NCBI GenBank assembly: GCA_049322715.1
Contig: JBMOQP010000011.1
Span: 62,001-126,000 of the forward strand
DNA from: Thiofaba sp049322715
GTDB lineage: Bacteria; Pseudomonadota; Gammaproteobacteria; Halothiobacillales; Halothiobacillaceae
DNA length: 64,000 bases
Direction of reading: 5' to 3'
The position numbers and the translations under genes were made by a program. Each line of letters starts with the position of its first letter. Position 1 is the first letter of the stretch. The notes under the pieces are model-generated. The model had not been told where the DNA came from, did no database searches, and saw nothing but the letters and a program-made list of their open reading frames with translations. Of the stretch, positions 8,174 to 16,974 are shown one piece after another.

Positions 8174-9051
8174 GCGGTGTCCCCGACCCGTTCACCGCTG
8201 AACTGCACCAGCCGCTCGACGAAGAATTCCAGGCGCCCGTCCGGTCCGGTAGGACGCGGCCACTTGGCGATCCGTTCCGCCATCTGCATGAAGGACTGCG
8301 CCGCCCGGCTGGCGTTGTAGGCCTCGACCACCGGCTGCTGACGCTGCACCGCCTTGCGCAGGTATTCATCAAACGGCACGGAGCCCAAAAAGTTTAGGGT
8401 CACGTCGAGAAAACGATCGCAGACCGCGGCGAGCTTCTGGTAGAGCAGCCGGCCTTCGCTCGGCGAATGGGTCATGTTGGCGATCACGTGGAAGCGGTCC
8501 ACGCCATGGTCGCGCGAGAGCACCTTGATCATCGCGTAGGCATCGGTCAGCGAGGCCGGCTCGTCACACACCACCACCAGCACCTCGCGCGCGGCGCGGG
8601 CGAAGCTCACGACGCTGTCGGCGATGCCCGCCGCGGTGTCGATGATGAGGGTGTCCAGCGGCAGGGTCAGCTCGCTGAAGGCATGAATCAGCCCTGCATT
8701 CTCGCGCGGCCCCAGCTCGGCCATTTTCTTGACGCCGGACGAGGCCGGTACGACGTGGATGCCCGCCGGCCCCTCGACGATGACCTCCTGCAGGCTGTGG
8801 CTGCCGTCCATGACATGGGCGAGATTGAGCTTGGGGTGGATGCCCAGCAGTACGTCCACGTTGGCCATCGCCAGGTCCGCATCCATCAGCATGACCTGCT
8901 GCCCGCTGCGGGCCAGCGCCACGGCCAGGTTGACGGAGACGTTGGTCTTGCCCACCCCGCCCTTGCCACTGGTCACCGCCAGGACCTGCACGGGGCGCAT
9001 CTCGCGCATCGCGCGCAGGGTTTGTGCCTGATCGGCGCCCATTTCAACCAT
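8170..9051 (-). CDS. fleN: Flagellar number regulator FleN/FlhG (MinD-like ATPase)
   Basis: 293 residues. A deviant Walker A (KGGVGKT at residues 30-36) and MDADLAMANVDVLLG identify a ParA/MinD-family ATPase; the N-terminal DQAQTLRAM stretch is typical of the activator helix that stimulates FlhF GTPase. FleN limits the number of polar flagella and opposes FlhF and the flagellar master regulator. The start overlaps the flhF stop; a second Met (9042) is an alternative. Together with FlhF it indicates a polar flagellum with controlled number. Confidence 0.94.
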   Translation of the reverse strand: MVEMGADQAQTLRAMREMRPVQVLAVTSGKGGVGKTNVSVNLAVALARSGQQVMLMDADLAMANVDVLLGIHPKLNLAHVMDGSHSLQEVIVEGPAGIHVVPASSGVKKMAELGPRENAGLIHAFSELTLPLDTLIIDTAAGIADSVVSFARAAREVLVVVCDEPASLTDAYAMIKVLSRDHGVDRFHVIANMTHSPSEGRLLYQKLAAVCDRFLDVTLNFLGSVPFDEYLRKAVQRQQPVVEAYNASRAAQSFMQMAERIAKWPRPTGPDGRLEFFVERLVQFSGERVGDTA

Positions 9052-10723
9052 GCGCGGCCACTCCCGTCCATTCCCAGCTCATGCGTTCTTCCGTCATTTC
9101 GTCATCGCTATTCTGCTGCATCATTTCCACCGCGCGCGCCACCAGGCGTTCGGCGCGCGCGGTGACCAGATCCTCGGGCACGCGCTGCCCGGTCCCGAGC
9201 CAGGCCACCGGCAGCTGGGCATCGATCACGGCGCCCAAAGCATCGCCCAGCTGGGCGGCCTCGTCCAGCTTGGTCAGCACGCAGCCAGCCAGGTGCAGAT
9301 GGCTGAAGCGCTGCACCGCCTCGCGCGTCATCGCCCGCTGGGCGCTGGCGGAGATTACCAGCAGCGACTGCAGGCGGGCGGAGGCGGAGCGCAGGTTGCG
9401 CATCTGCTCCATCAGCCGGGTGTCGCGCTGGCTCATGCCGGCAGTGTCGACCAGCACCAGGCGGCGGTCGGACAGTCCATCGAGGGTGCGCGCAAGCCCG
9501 GCGGCATCCTCGGCAACGTACAGCGGCACGTCAAGGATGCGGGCATAGGCGCGCAACTGGTCGTAGGCGCCGATGCGGTAATTGTCCGTACTGACGAGGG
9601 CGATGTCCTTGCGCCCGTGGCGCATGACAAAGCGAGCAGCCAGCTTGGCGACGGTGGTGGTCTTGCCCACGCCGGTGGCACCGACCAGGGCGAACATGCC
9701 GCCGCTTTCGGTGAGGTCCTCGCCCAGCACCGGGATGCGCGAGCCGAGGCTGCGCAGCGCCAGATCCCAGCCGTGCTCGCCAAGCGCGGCGTCGCCCAGG
9801 TCCTCCACCACCTCGCGCGCCAGGCGCGGCGCCAGGCCCAGGCCCGCCAGGCGGCGCATGAGCTCGGACTGCAGGGGATGATGGCGGGCGTAGCGGCGCC
9901 ATTCCAGCACGCGCAGCTGGCTCTCCATCAGCGTGCGCAGGCTGCGCATTTCATCCTCTAGCCGCTCCACCCGGCTGGACGCAGACCCTCCCTGGTCTGC
10001 GCCCTTCGGGCTCGCCTGTTGGCGACCCCCGATTTGCTGATCCCGTACCGAAGGCCCTTCCGGCATCCATGCCGGAAGCCCCTGCGGGGCTGGTCCCTCC
10101 TCTCGGTCCCTTCGGCCATCCATGACCGAAGCCCCTGCGGGGTACGGCCCTCGAGATCGGCCGTCGGGAGCCTGACAGATCGGTGAGGACGCTGGCGCAG
10201 TCTCCGCCGATGCGGCGCGTTCCCGGTCACGCGCATAGGGATCGGGCAGTTCCTCGTCATCGAGCGCGGCCGGCTCGTCCTGGCCTCCCACCTTTCGGCC
10301 TTCCATGGCCTCAACCCACTTCGCGGGAGAGGCGCTCGGCTGGTGCCGGGCCTTCAGCGAGGGGCGAGTGGCCGGTTCGACGCGCGTCGCCGCGGGCCTC
10401 GGCGCCGTGGCGGCCGCTACCGGGATATCCTGGGGAGTGTCCGCCGCCAGGATGGAGCGGTCCATCGGCTCATCCTCCCACAGATCGAGCCCGGACGGAC
10501 GGGCAACCTGCTTCGGCGGCCAGGCCATGCTCGTCTCCCTCGCCGCGGGTGCCGATTTGTTGACGGCTTGCTGCAGGCTGGCCTCGACGTCCAGCGCGGC
10601 GACGATCTCGACCCCATCGTCGGTACGCTTGTTGGAAAGGATGACCGCATCGGCACCCAGCTCCTCGCGCACCTGGCGGATGGCCTGGCGCATGTCGGGG
10701 GCGGTAATGCGTCGAATCTTCAT
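9044..10723 (-). CDS. flhF: Flagellar polar-placement GTPase FlhF
   Basis: 559 residues from the conserved MKIRRITAPDMRQAIRQVRE start; an upstream ATG at 10744 is rejected because the family starts with MKI. The B domain (~1-130) is followed by a long low-complexity stretch and the SRP-type NG GTPase domain (about 265-559) with P-loop GATGVGKT (348-355) and DTAG. FlhF marks the pole for flagellar assembly. Residues ~132-151, 184-230 and 231-250 derive from repeat families E and N, so the B-NG linker has absorbed at least three palindromic elements. Confidence 0.95.
   Translation of the reverse strand: MKIRRITAPDMRQAIRQVREELGADAVILSNKRTDDGVEIVAALDVEASLQQAVNKSAPAARETSMAWPPKQVARPSGLDLWEDEPMDRSILAADTPQDIPVAAATAPRPAATRVEPATRPSLKARHQPSASPAKWVEAMEGRKVGGQDEPAALDDEELPDPYARDRERAASAETAPASSPICQAPDGRSRGPYPAGASVMDGRRDREEGPAPQGLPAWMPEGPSVRDQQIGGRQQASPKGADQGGSASSRVERLEDEMRSLRTLMESQLRVLEWRRYARHHPLQSELMRRLAGLGLAPRLAREVVEDLGDAALGEHGWDLALRSLGSRIPVLGEDLTESGGMFALVGATGVGKTTTVAKLAARFVMRHGRKDIALVSTDNYRIGAYDQLRAYARILDVPLYVAEDAAGLARTLDGLSDRRLVLVDTAGMSQRDTRLMEQMRNLRSASARLQSLLVISASAQRAMTREAVQRFSHLHLAGCVLTKLDEAAQLGDALGAVIDAQLPVAWLGTGQRVPEDLVTARAERLVARAVEMMQQNSDDEMTEERMSWEWTGVAAHG
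9974..10033 (-). repeat. Family N partial repeat, in frame in flhF
   Basis: On the minus strand GGGTCGCC-aac-AGGCGAGCCCG is followed by a GCAGACC..GGTCTGC-type hairpin around AGGGAGGG. This is collinear with the cheZ and trmD-rimM copies. It encodes FlhF residues 231-250 (IGGRQQASPKGADQGGSASS). Confidence 0.6.
10037..10174 (-). repeat. Family E repeat, double unit in frame in flhF
   Basis: The minus strand carries CTCGAGGGCCGTACCCCGC, AGGGGCTTCGGTCATGGATG and GCCGAAGGG, then a second CCCCGCAGGGGCTTCCGGC with an ATGGATGCCGGAAGGG palindrome. Encodes FlhF residues 184-230 (GPYPAGASVMDGRR, then GPAPQGLPAWMPEGPS). The blocks match the cheB copy and the nested copy at 19.8 kb. Confidence 0.75.
10271..10330 (-). 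repeat. Family E short unit, in frame in flhF
   Basis: On the minus strand GCGAAG..GGCCATGGAAGGCC is followed by GAAAGGTGGGAGGCCAGGAC. This parallels the cheB unit GCCATGGATGGC with GAAGGGTGCGAAAACAGGA. It encodes SPAKWVEAMEGRKVGGQDEP, comparable to the FliO tail SAKQTSGMDAGRARKQDEP. More diverged than the other copies. Confidence 0.55.
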
Positions 10724-10770
10724 GCTTTCCTCTCCTGAATTCACTCTCTGGCCGGATCAGCCGACCGGCT

Positions 10771-12888
10771 TTACTGTCCGATGCTGGCCACCACGCGGAT
10801 CTGCCGGTTTTCCGGCACCTCCTGGTAATTCAGCACCCGAAGGCCCGGGATGGCGTAGCGCAGCATGCGCGCCAGCCAGGGCCGCAGCGGCGGGGCCACC
10901 AGCAGGATCGCCGGCTCGCCCTGCATCTCCTGGCGCTGGGTCGCCTCGGACAGCGAGCGATGCAGGCGTTCCGCCAGACCGGGCTCCAGCCCCGGACCGG
11001 CCTCACCGGTGCCTTGCGTTGTATTAAGCAACAACTGTTCCAAGCTGGGCTCGAGGGTGATCACCGGCAGCTCCGGCGCGAGGCCGTTGATGCTCTGCAC
11101 GATCATCCGTCCCAGCGCCACGCGCACGGCGGCGGTCAGCTGGGAGGCATCCTGGGTGCGCTGGGCATGCTGAGCGAGGGTTTCGGCGATGCTGCGCATG
11201 TCGCGGATTGGCACTTTTTCCTCCAGCAGGTTCTGCAGTACCTGCACCACCACCGTCAGCGGCAGGGCGCGCGGCACCAGGTCTTCCACCAGCTTGGGCG
11301 CGGCCTGCTTGAGGGTTTCCAGCAGCTGCTGGACCTCTTCGTAGCCGAGCAGCTCCTGCGCGTTGTCCTGCAGGATCTGCGAGAGATGGGTGGCGATCAC
11401 CGTGCTGGCATCCACCACCGTGTAGCCCAGGGCCTGCGCATGCTCGCGGTCGGCCGGCACGATCCATACCGCCTCCAGGCCGAAGGCCGGGTCTTTGGTC
11501 TGAATGCCCTTCAGTGTGCCGTGCACCTGGCCAGGGTTGATCGCCATCTCGCGATCCGGGTGGATCTCGCCCTGCCCGATCGGCACGCCGTGCAGGCTGA
11601 TGCGGTAGGCGTTGGGCGCAAGGTCGAGGTTGTCGCGGATGTGCACCGCCGGCACCAGGAAACCAAGCTCCTGCGACAGCTTCTTGCGGACGCCCTTGAT
11701 GCGCGGCATCAGCTGGCCACCCTGGTTGCGATCGACGATCGGGATCAGGCCGTAGCCGACCTCCAGGCCGATGACGTCGACCGGCGGCACGTCCTCCCAG
11801 GTGAGCTCGCGGGTTTCCGGCCGCGCGGCGGGCTGGGCCTCGACCGGGACGAGCGGCCTGGCCTTCGCCGCCTCCTCCTGCTTGCGCGCCATCCACCAGG
11901 CGCCGAACCCGGTCACGGCGGCCAGGCTGAGGAAGGCGAAGTTGGGCATGCCGGGCACCACGCCCATCCCGCCCATGATGCCGGCGGTGACGCCGAGCAC
12001 CTTCGGGTTTGCGAACATCTGCTTGACCACCTGCTCGCCCATGTCCTGCGACTGGGTCATGCGGGTGACGATGATCGCCGTGGCGGTGGACAGCAGCAGC
12101 GCCGGGATCTGCGCCACCAGGCCGTCGCCGATGGTCAGCAGGGTGTAGGTGCGGCCCGCGTCGCCGAAGCTCATGTCGTGCTGGACGATGCCGATGATGA
12201 GTCCGCCGATCAGGTTGATGATCAGGATCAGGATGCCGGCCACCGCATCGCCGCGCACGAACTTGCTGGCACCGTCCATCGAGCCGTAGAAGTCGGCCTC
12301 CTGCGCCACCTCCGCACGCCGCGTGCGCGCCTCCTCCTGGGTGATCAGGCCCGCGTTCAGGTCCGCGTCGATCGCCATCTGCTTGCCGGGCATGGCGTCG
12401 AGGGTGAAGCGCGCGCTGACCTCCGACACCCGGCCGGCCCCCTTGGTGACCACCACGAAGTTGATGATCACGAGGATGACGAACACCACCACGCCGACCG
12501 CGAAGTTGCCGCCGATCACGAACTCCGCGAACGACTCGATCACGTGTCCGGCAGCCGCTCCGCCCTGGTGCCCCTCGAGCAGGATCACGCGGGTGGAGGC
12601 GATGTTGAGCGCCAGCCGCAACAGGGTGGAGACGAGGATGATGGTGGGGAAGACGGCGAAGTCGAGCGGCCGCAGGACGTAGACCGTCACCATCACCACC
12701 ACGAGGCTCAGGGTGATGTTGAAAGTGAAGAAAGTGTCGAGCAGGAAGGGCGGCAACGGGATGACCATCATCGCCAGAAGAATGACGATGATCATCGGCG
12801 CGCCCAGGCCGCGCCCTCGCCAGCCCCGCGCCTGGCCCAGCAGGGCCTTCGGATCGAGGCGCGGCAGACTCAGATCGGCAAGCTTCAT
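10771..12888 (-). CDS. flhA: Flagellar export gate protein FlhA
   Basis: 705 residues. The N-terminal half is a multi-spanning membrane domain (for example IIVILLAMMVIPLPPFLLDT, then several helices to ~330) with the conserved FHIPEP-family loop ending in GRVSEVSARFTLDAMPGKQM. The C-terminal half is the cytoplasmic ring domain that binds chaperone-substrate complexes. Length is normal for the family. It lies 47 nt upstream of flhF; upstream of it, the 207-nt gap to flhB contains a heptanucleotide array. Confidence 0.97.
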   Translation of the reverse strand: MKLADLSLPRLDPKALLGQARGWRGRGLGAPMIIVILLAMMVIPLPPFLLDTFFTFNITLSLVVVMVTVYVLRPLDFAVFPTIILVSTLLRLALNIASTRVILLEGHQGGAAAGHVIESFAEFVIGGNFAVGVVVFVILVIINFVVVTKGAGRVSEVSARFTLDAMPGKQMAIDADLNAGLITQEEARTRRAEVAQEADFYGSMDGASKFVRGDAVAGILILIINLIGGLIIGIVQHDMSFGDAGRTYTLLTIGDGLVAQIPALLLSTATAIIVTRMTQSQDMGEQVVKQMFANPKVLGVTAGIMGGMGVVPGMPNFAFLSLAAVTGFGAWWMARKQEEAAKARPLVPVEAQPAARPETRELTWEDVPPVDVIGLEVGYGLIPIVDRNQGGQLMPRIKGVRKKLSQELGFLVPAVHIRDNLDLAPNAYRISLHGVPIGQGEIHPDREMAINPGQVHGTLKGIQTKDPAFGLEAVWIVPADREHAQALGYTVVDASTVIATHLSQILQDNAQELLGYEEVQQLLETLKQAAPKLVEDLVPRALPLTVVVQVLQNLLEEKVPIRDMRSIAETLAQHAQRTQDASQLTAAVRVALGRMIVQSINGLAPELPVITLEPSLEQLLLNTTQGTGEAGPGLEPGLAERLHRSLSEATQRQEMQGEPAILLVAPPLRPWLARMLRYAIPGLRVLNYQEVPENRQIRVVASIGQ

Positions 12889-12972
12889 GTTTCCTCGCTC
12901 AGGGATGGGGATGGCCCATGCGGGCCTTTGCCATCCTCAAGCACGGATCGTGCCGGATTGAGTTGCCAGGGG

Positions 12973-13090
12973 TCGGTTGCCGGTTGCCGGTTCGGGGAGT
13001 TGTAACCTGCCCGCTACCCGCTACCCGCTACCCGCTACCCGCTACCCGCTACCCGCTACCCGCTACCCGCTACCCGCTGACCACTGACCG
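12973..13090. repeat. Heptanucleotide repeat locus H1 (flhB-flhA gap)
   Basis: Nine perfect CTACCCG units at 13014-13076, preceded by GTCGGTTGCCGGTTGCCGGT, then TCGGGGAGTTGTAA, and followed by CTGACCACTGACCGCTG. The leader (GGTTCGGGGAGTTGTAA) also precedes the array beside tsaB at 20.9 kb, where the unit is instead CTGACCA. Such arrays are prone to slippage, so the copy number probably varies. It sits in the flhB-flhA gap, so copy number alters leader length and not a reading frame. Confidence 0.85.
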
Positions 13091-13095
13091 CTGTT

Positions 13096-14226
13096 TCAGG
13101 TCCACGGCCCTTCGGGCACCTCGACCTCTGGCCGCGGTGGCGCGGCGCCCCCCTGCCGGCGGGCCTCGTTCAGTTGGTAGACGTAGGCCAGCACCTGCGC
13201 CACCGCACGGTAGAGCTCGGCCGGGATCGGCTGGTTGAGGTCGGTGGTCTGGTACAGCGCGCGGGCCAGCGGCGGTGCGGAGAAGACCAGCACGCCGTGT
13301 TCCTCGCCGATCTCGCGGATGCGCGCCGCGACCAGGTCCCGCCCCTTGGCCACCACGATCGGCGCGTCGCCCTTCGCTCCGTCGTAACGCAGGGCCACGG
13401 CGAAGTGGGTCGGGTTGGTGATGATGACGTCCGCCTTCGGCACCTCCTGCATCATGCGGCGCTGGGCAGCCTGCATCTGCAGCTGGCGGATCTTCTGCTT
13501 GACCTCTGGCTTGCCCTCGGTCTCCTTGAACTCGTCCCTGATCTCCTGCTTGGTCATGCGCAGTTGCTTGATGTGCTCCCACAATTGGTAGGGCACATCA
13601 AAGGCCGCGATCAGCAGGGTGGAGGCGCTCATCAGCAGGAAGCCCCAGCCGAGGATCTCCATCGCCGCCAATAATCCGCCGCGCGGGTCGGTCAGACCAA
13701 GGCGCAGCAGATCGTCGAGCTCCAGCCAGATCACCAGTACAGCCACGGCGCCGACCAGCAGGAACTTGATGATGCTCTTGATGAGCTCGATCAGGGCGCG
13801 CAGGGCGAACATGCGCTGGAGGCCCTTGAGCGGATCGATGCGCTCGAACTTCGGCGCCAGCGCCTTCCAGCTGAAACCGATGCCGCCCATCAGCAGCGGC
13901 GCCAGGAAGGCAGCCAGCATCAGCAGGCCGATCAGGGGCAGGATGGCCAGGAAGCCGCGCCAGGCCATCTCGCCCAGCCCGCGCGTCATCCACAGCGGGT
14001 CGAAGATCATCTCCCGCGTGGGCGACAGCCCGGTGCGCAGCTCCTCCAGCAGGGCCGCCGCCGTGGCGGGACCAAGCAGCAGGAGGCCCGCCGCCGAGAC
14101 GATCAGCACCAGCGTGGTCCCGAGCTCGCGCGAACGCGCGATCTGCCCCTGTTCGCGTGCCTCCCGCTGGCGTTTCGGGGTTGGGGCTTCGGTGCGTTCC
14201 TGGCCGCTGTCGGGCTGCTCCGCCAT
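13096..14226 (-). CDS. flhB: Flagellar export switch protein FlhB
   Basis: 376 residues. The N-terminal basic stretch (EAPTPKRQREAREQGQIARS) is followed by four membrane helices (~30-210) and a cytoplasmic domain containing the autocleavage motif NPTH in VIITNPTHFAVALRYDG. Cleavage at this site switches export from rod/hook to filament substrates in concert with FliK. Follows fliR with a 3-nt gap. The separate FlhB-like gene at 1.1 kb covers only the C-terminal part. Confidence 0.97.
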   Translation of the reverse strand: MAEQPDSGQERTEAPTPKRQREAREQGQIARSRELGTTLVLIVSAAGLLLLGPATAAALLEELRTGLSPTREMIFDPLWMTRGLGEMAWRGFLAILPLIGLLMLAAFLAPLLMGGIGFSWKALAPKFERIDPLKGLQRMFALRALIELIKSIIKFLLVGAVAVLVIWLELDDLLRLGLTDPRGGLLAAMEILGWGFLLMSASTLLIAAFDVPYQLWEHIKQLRMTKQEIRDEFKETEGKPEVKQKIRQLQMQAAQRRMMQEVPKADVIITNPTHFAVALRYDGAKGDAPIVVAKGRDLVAARIREIGEEHGVLVFSAPPLARALYQTTDLNQPIPAELYRAVAQVLAYVYQLNEARRQGGAAPPRPEVEVPEGPWT

Positions 14227-14229
14227 GCC

Positions 14230-15012
14230 CTACCCCCCGAGCATCTGGCGCATGGCGATCAGCCCCTGCTCGAGCAGGCGCTCGAACTGGGGCCTGAGCA
14301 CCGGCGCGGCCAGCAGCATCATGACGAAGCCCACCAGCAGGGTGAGCGGGAAGCCGACCGAGAAGATGTTCAGCTGCGGCGCGGCGCGCGTGATCACCCC
14401 GAGGGCGAGGTTGGTCATGAGCAGGGCCGTCAGCGCCGGCAGCGCCACCCACATCGCCCCCTCGAACATCGAGCCGGCCCAGCCCGCCACCGCCCACCAG
14501 GCCTCGCGCGCGAGCGGCTCGGCGGTGATAGGCATCAGGCGGAAACTGTCGGCCAGCATCTCGACCAGCATCAGGTGCCCGTCCAGGGTGAGGAACAGCA
14601 GGGTCACGACGATGGTGTAGAACTGGCTGATCACCGGCACGGTGACGCCGTGCTGCGGATCCACGGTGGAGGCGAAGCCCAGGCCCATGGTCAGCGCGAG
14701 CACCTCGCCGGCATTGACGAACACGGCGAATACCAGTTGCAGGATGAAGCCCATGCCGACCCCGATCAGGATCTGGTTGGTGGCGATCAGCACCGCCTCG
14801 GCCGAGAACGGCTCGACCCGCGGGGCCTCGGGCACCAGCGGCATCATCACGAGGGTGATCAGCACCGCGGCGAGCATGCGGATGCGGGCGGGAAGGGTGC
14901 GCGCCCCGAACGGCGGGGCCACCATCAGCAGGCCGCCGATGCGCAGCAAGGGCCACATGAACAGTCCGAGCCAGGCCATCACCTCCTCGATGGGGATGAT
15001 CAGCGGCGCCAT
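14230..15012 (-). CDS. fliR: Flagellar export protein FliR
   Basis: 260 residues, almost entirely hydrophobic with about five to six membrane helices; MAWLGLFMWPLLRIGGLLMV and APPFGARTLPARIRMLAAVL near the start are typical. FliR is part of the FliPQR export gate core. It lies between fliQ (10-nt gap) and flhB (3-nt gap) in the fliLMNOPQR-flhB run. Confidence 0.95.
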   Translation of the reverse strand: MAPLIIPIEEVMAWLGLFMWPLLRIGGLLMVAPPFGARTLPARIRMLAAVLITLVMMPLVPEAPRVEPFSAEAVLIATNQILIGVGMGFILQLVFAVFVNAGEVLALTMGLGFASTVDPQHGVTVPVISQFYTIVVTLLFLTLDGHLMLVEMLADSFRLMPITAEPLAREAWWAVAGWAGSMFEGAMWVALPALTALLMTNLALGVITRAAPQLNIFSVGFPLTLLVGFVMMLLAAPVLRPQFERLLEQGLIAMRQMLGG

Positions 15013-15022
15013 CGGGACCTCC

Positions 15023-15292
15023 TCAGCCGATCAGGCCGGGGATGGAGTCGAACAGCCGGCGGGTGTAGTCGACCAGCACCCCCAGCATCCACGATCCGGC
15101 CAGCAGGATCACCACCACCATCGCCAGAAGCTTGGGAATGAAGCTCAGGGTCATCTCGTTGATCTGAGTGGCCGCCTGGAAGATGCCGACCAAGAGACCG
15201 GCCGCCAGCGCGGTCAGCAGCAGCGGCAGGGAAAGCATGAGGATGACCGTGAGGGCCTGCCGGGTGATGTCGATGACGGTATCCGCGTTCAT
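15023..15292 (-). CDS. fliQ: Flagellar export protein FliQ
   Basis: 89 residues with two membrane helices (ALTVILMLSLPLLLTALAAG and LLAMVVVILLAGSWMLGVLV) and the conserved LLVGIFQAATQINEMTLSF between them. Usual length for FliQ, a subunit of the FliPQR export gate. 7-nt gap after fliP. Confidence 0.96.
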   Translation of the reverse strand: MNADTVIDITRQALTVILMLSLPLLLTALAAGLLVGIFQAATQINEMTLSFIPKLLAMVVVILLAGSWMLGVLVDYTRRLFDSIPGLIG

Positions 15293-15299
15293 GGCGCGC

Positions 15300-16046
15300 T
15301 CAGGTGTAGAAGCTCGCGGCGAGCGTGCCCATCAGCAGCGCCCAGCCGTCGACCAGCACGAACAGCATCAGCTTGAACGGCAGCGACACGATCATCGGCG
15401 AGAGCATCATCATGCCCATCGACATCAGGGTGCTGGCCACCACCAGGTCGATGATGAGGAAGGGGATGAAGATGAGGAAGCCGATCTGGAAGGCCGTCTT
15501 CAGCTCGGAGGTGAGGAAGGCCGCCATCAGGGTGGTGAACGGCACCTGCTCCGGCGACTCGAAGCCATCCTTGCCGGCGATGCGGCCGAACAGGGCGATG
15601 TCCTCCTCGCGCGTCTGCCGCAGCATGAATTCGCGCAGGGGCTTGGCGGCCGCCTCGATGGCGGGCCTGGCCTCCATCTGCTCGTTCATATAGGGCGCCA
15701 CGCCCTCGGTCCAGGAACGTTCGAACACCGGCGCCATGATGAACATGGTGAGGAACAGCGCGAGCCCGAGCAGGATCTGGTTGGAGGGTGTCTGCGCCGT
15801 GCCGATCGCCTGGCGCAGGATGGCCAGCACGATGATGATGCGGGTGAAGGAGGTCATCATCAGCAGCAGCGACGGCAGCAGGGTGAGCACCGTCATCAGC
15901 GCCAGCACCTGCAGGGTCAGCGAATAGCCCTGCCCTCCGTCCGCCAGTTCCTTGACCGTCACCACCGGCAGCCCCTCTGGCTGCGCCAGGGCCCACTCGG
16001 GCAGGAACAGCGGCAGCAGGAGCAAGATCCAGCGCAGGGCCTTCAT
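15300..16046 (-). CDS. fliP: Flagellar export protein FliP
   Basis: 248 residues. A cleavable signal peptide (MKALRWILLLLPLFLPEWAL, then AQ) is followed by four membrane helices with the conserved LLMMTSFTRIIIVLAILRQA and TPSNQILLGLALFLT. FliP forms the core pore of the export gate with FliQ and FliR. Its ATG overlaps the fliO stop (16043-16046), indicating coupled translation; the end of fliO immediately upstream is a family E repeat. Confidence 0.96.
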   Translation of the reverse strand: MKALRWILLLLPLFLPEWALAQPEGLPVVTVKELADGGQGYSLTLQVLALMTVLTLLPSLLLMMTSFTRIIIVLAILRQAIGTAQTPSNQILLGLALFLTMFIMAPVFERSWTEGVAPYMNEQMEARPAIEAAAKPLREFMLRQTREEDIALFGRIAGKDGFESPEQVPFTTLMAAFLTSELKTAFQIGFLIFIPFLIIDLVVASTLMSMGMMMLSPMIVSLPFKLMLFVLVDGWALLMGTLAASFYT

Positions 16047-16579
16047 GGCTCGTCCTGTTTTCGTGCCCTTCCGGCATCCATGCCGGAAGTCTGCTTCGCA
16101 GATAGGGCGCTCAAATCATCGCTCCGGATGTTCACTTCAGCCAGCGTCTGCTCGAAGCCTCCCTTGGACTTGGACCTGGAGATGGGGGGCACATCCAGCA
16201 GCGGGTCGGAGGTCTGCGCGGTGGTGTCCACGGCCTCCGGCGGCAGGTGCAGCAAGGGCTCGATCTGGCCGCTGGCGACCCCCAGGACCAACTGGTGGCC
16301 AGCCACCTCGATCCACACCACCCGCTCGCGCGGACCGACCGCCAGGCTGCCCTGCACCGCGATCTCCTGCTGCCTTCCTGCGCGCGGCAGGCCACCGAAG
16401 CGCCTCATCAGGGCGATGAGGACGAACAGCAGGGCAAGCAACCCGAGCAGGCTGAGGGTCAGCTTGACCAGGTAGCCGCCGGAGAGCGGGTCCGGCCCGC
16501 TGGCGGGCACCACGCCCTCGGCCGCCTGCAGCAGGCCCGGGACAAGCGCGAGCAGCACGGCGGGCAGGCGGTGCATCAC
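16043..16579 (-). CDS. fliO: Flagellar biosynthetic protein FliO with repeat-derived tail
   Basis: 178 residues: signal-like N-terminus (MMHRLPAVLLALVPGLLQAA), one membrane helix (LVKLTLSLLGLLALLFVLIA) and a small cytoplasmic FliO domain (QEIAVQGSLAVGPRERVVWI). FliO assists assembly of the FliP ring. The C-terminal ~20 residues (SAKQTSGMDAGRARKQDEP) are encoded by a family E repeat that runs to the stop codon, so the natural C-terminus has been replaced or extended. Overlaps fliN by 4 nt and fliP by 4 nt. Confidence 0.9.
   Translation of the reverse strand: MMHRLPAVLLALVPGLLQAAEGVVPASGPDPLSGGYLVKLTLSLLGLLALLFVLIALMRRFGGLPRAGRQQEIAVQGSLAVGPRERVVWIEVAGHQLVLGVASGQIEPLLHLPPEAVDTTAQTSDPLLDVPPISRSKSKGGFEQTLAEVNIRSDDLSALSAKQTSGMDAGRARKQDEP
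16047..16109 (-). repeat. Family E repeat forming the fliO 3' end
   Basis: The minus strand reads CTGCGAAGCAGACTTCCGGC, then ATGGATGCCGGAAGGG, then CACGAAAACAGGACGAGC. The cheB copy has GCGAAGCAGCCTTCCGG and GCGAAAACAGGATGAGC at the same relative positions. It abuts the overlapping fliO stop/fliP start. Confidence 0.75.
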
Positions 16580-16974
16580 TTCAGCCGCCTCACCCGCTCG
16601 GCCGGGCTGATGACGTCGGTCAGGCGGATGCCGAATTTCTCGTTCACCACCACCACCTCGCCGTGCGCGATCAGGGTGCCGTTGACCAGCACGTCGAGCG
16701 GCTCGCCGGCCAGGCGGTCGAGCTCGACGATCGAGCCCTGGTTGAGCTGCAGCAGGTTGCGGATGGGCAGACTGGTGCGGCCGATCTCGAGCGAGATCGT
16801 GACCGGGATGTCGAGGATGACCTCGAGGTTGACCTCCGGATTGCCGGTCAGGCCCGCGTCGTCGCCCAGGGCGGCGGGCTGCACCGATTCGGTCTTGCCC
16901 GGCGTCCCGGCCTGCTCGGCCATGGCGGCCGCCCAGTCGTCCATCGTGCTGTCGTTTGTTGTGTCAATGGCCAT
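16576..16974 (-). CDS. fliN: Flagellar motor switch protein FliN
   Basis: 132 residues. The N-terminal ~45 residues are variable; the C-terminal SpoA domain contains VILDIPVTISLEIGRTSLPI and NGTLIAHGEVVVVNEKFGIR. FliN forms the bottom of the C-ring with FliM and binds export components. Overlaps fliM by 11 nt and fliO by 4 nt. Confidence 0.96.
   Translation of the reverse strand: MAIDTTNDSTMDDWAAAMAEQAGTPGKTESVQPAALGDDAGLTGNPEVNLEVILDIPVTISLEIGRTSLPIRNLLQLNQGSIVELDRLAGEPLDVLVNGTLIAHGEVVVVNEKFGIRLTDVISPAERVRRLK

Noticed and set aside
10960..13005. A 681-codon plus-strand frame opposite flhA
   Set aside because: Antisense shadow rich in His/Asp/Arg; flhA has family-wide conserved motifs and length.
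13014..13076. CTACCCG array considered as a CRISPR or iteron origin
   Set aside because: The 7-bp units are directly contiguous with no spacers and no cas, rep or partition genes nearby; a simple tandem repeat.
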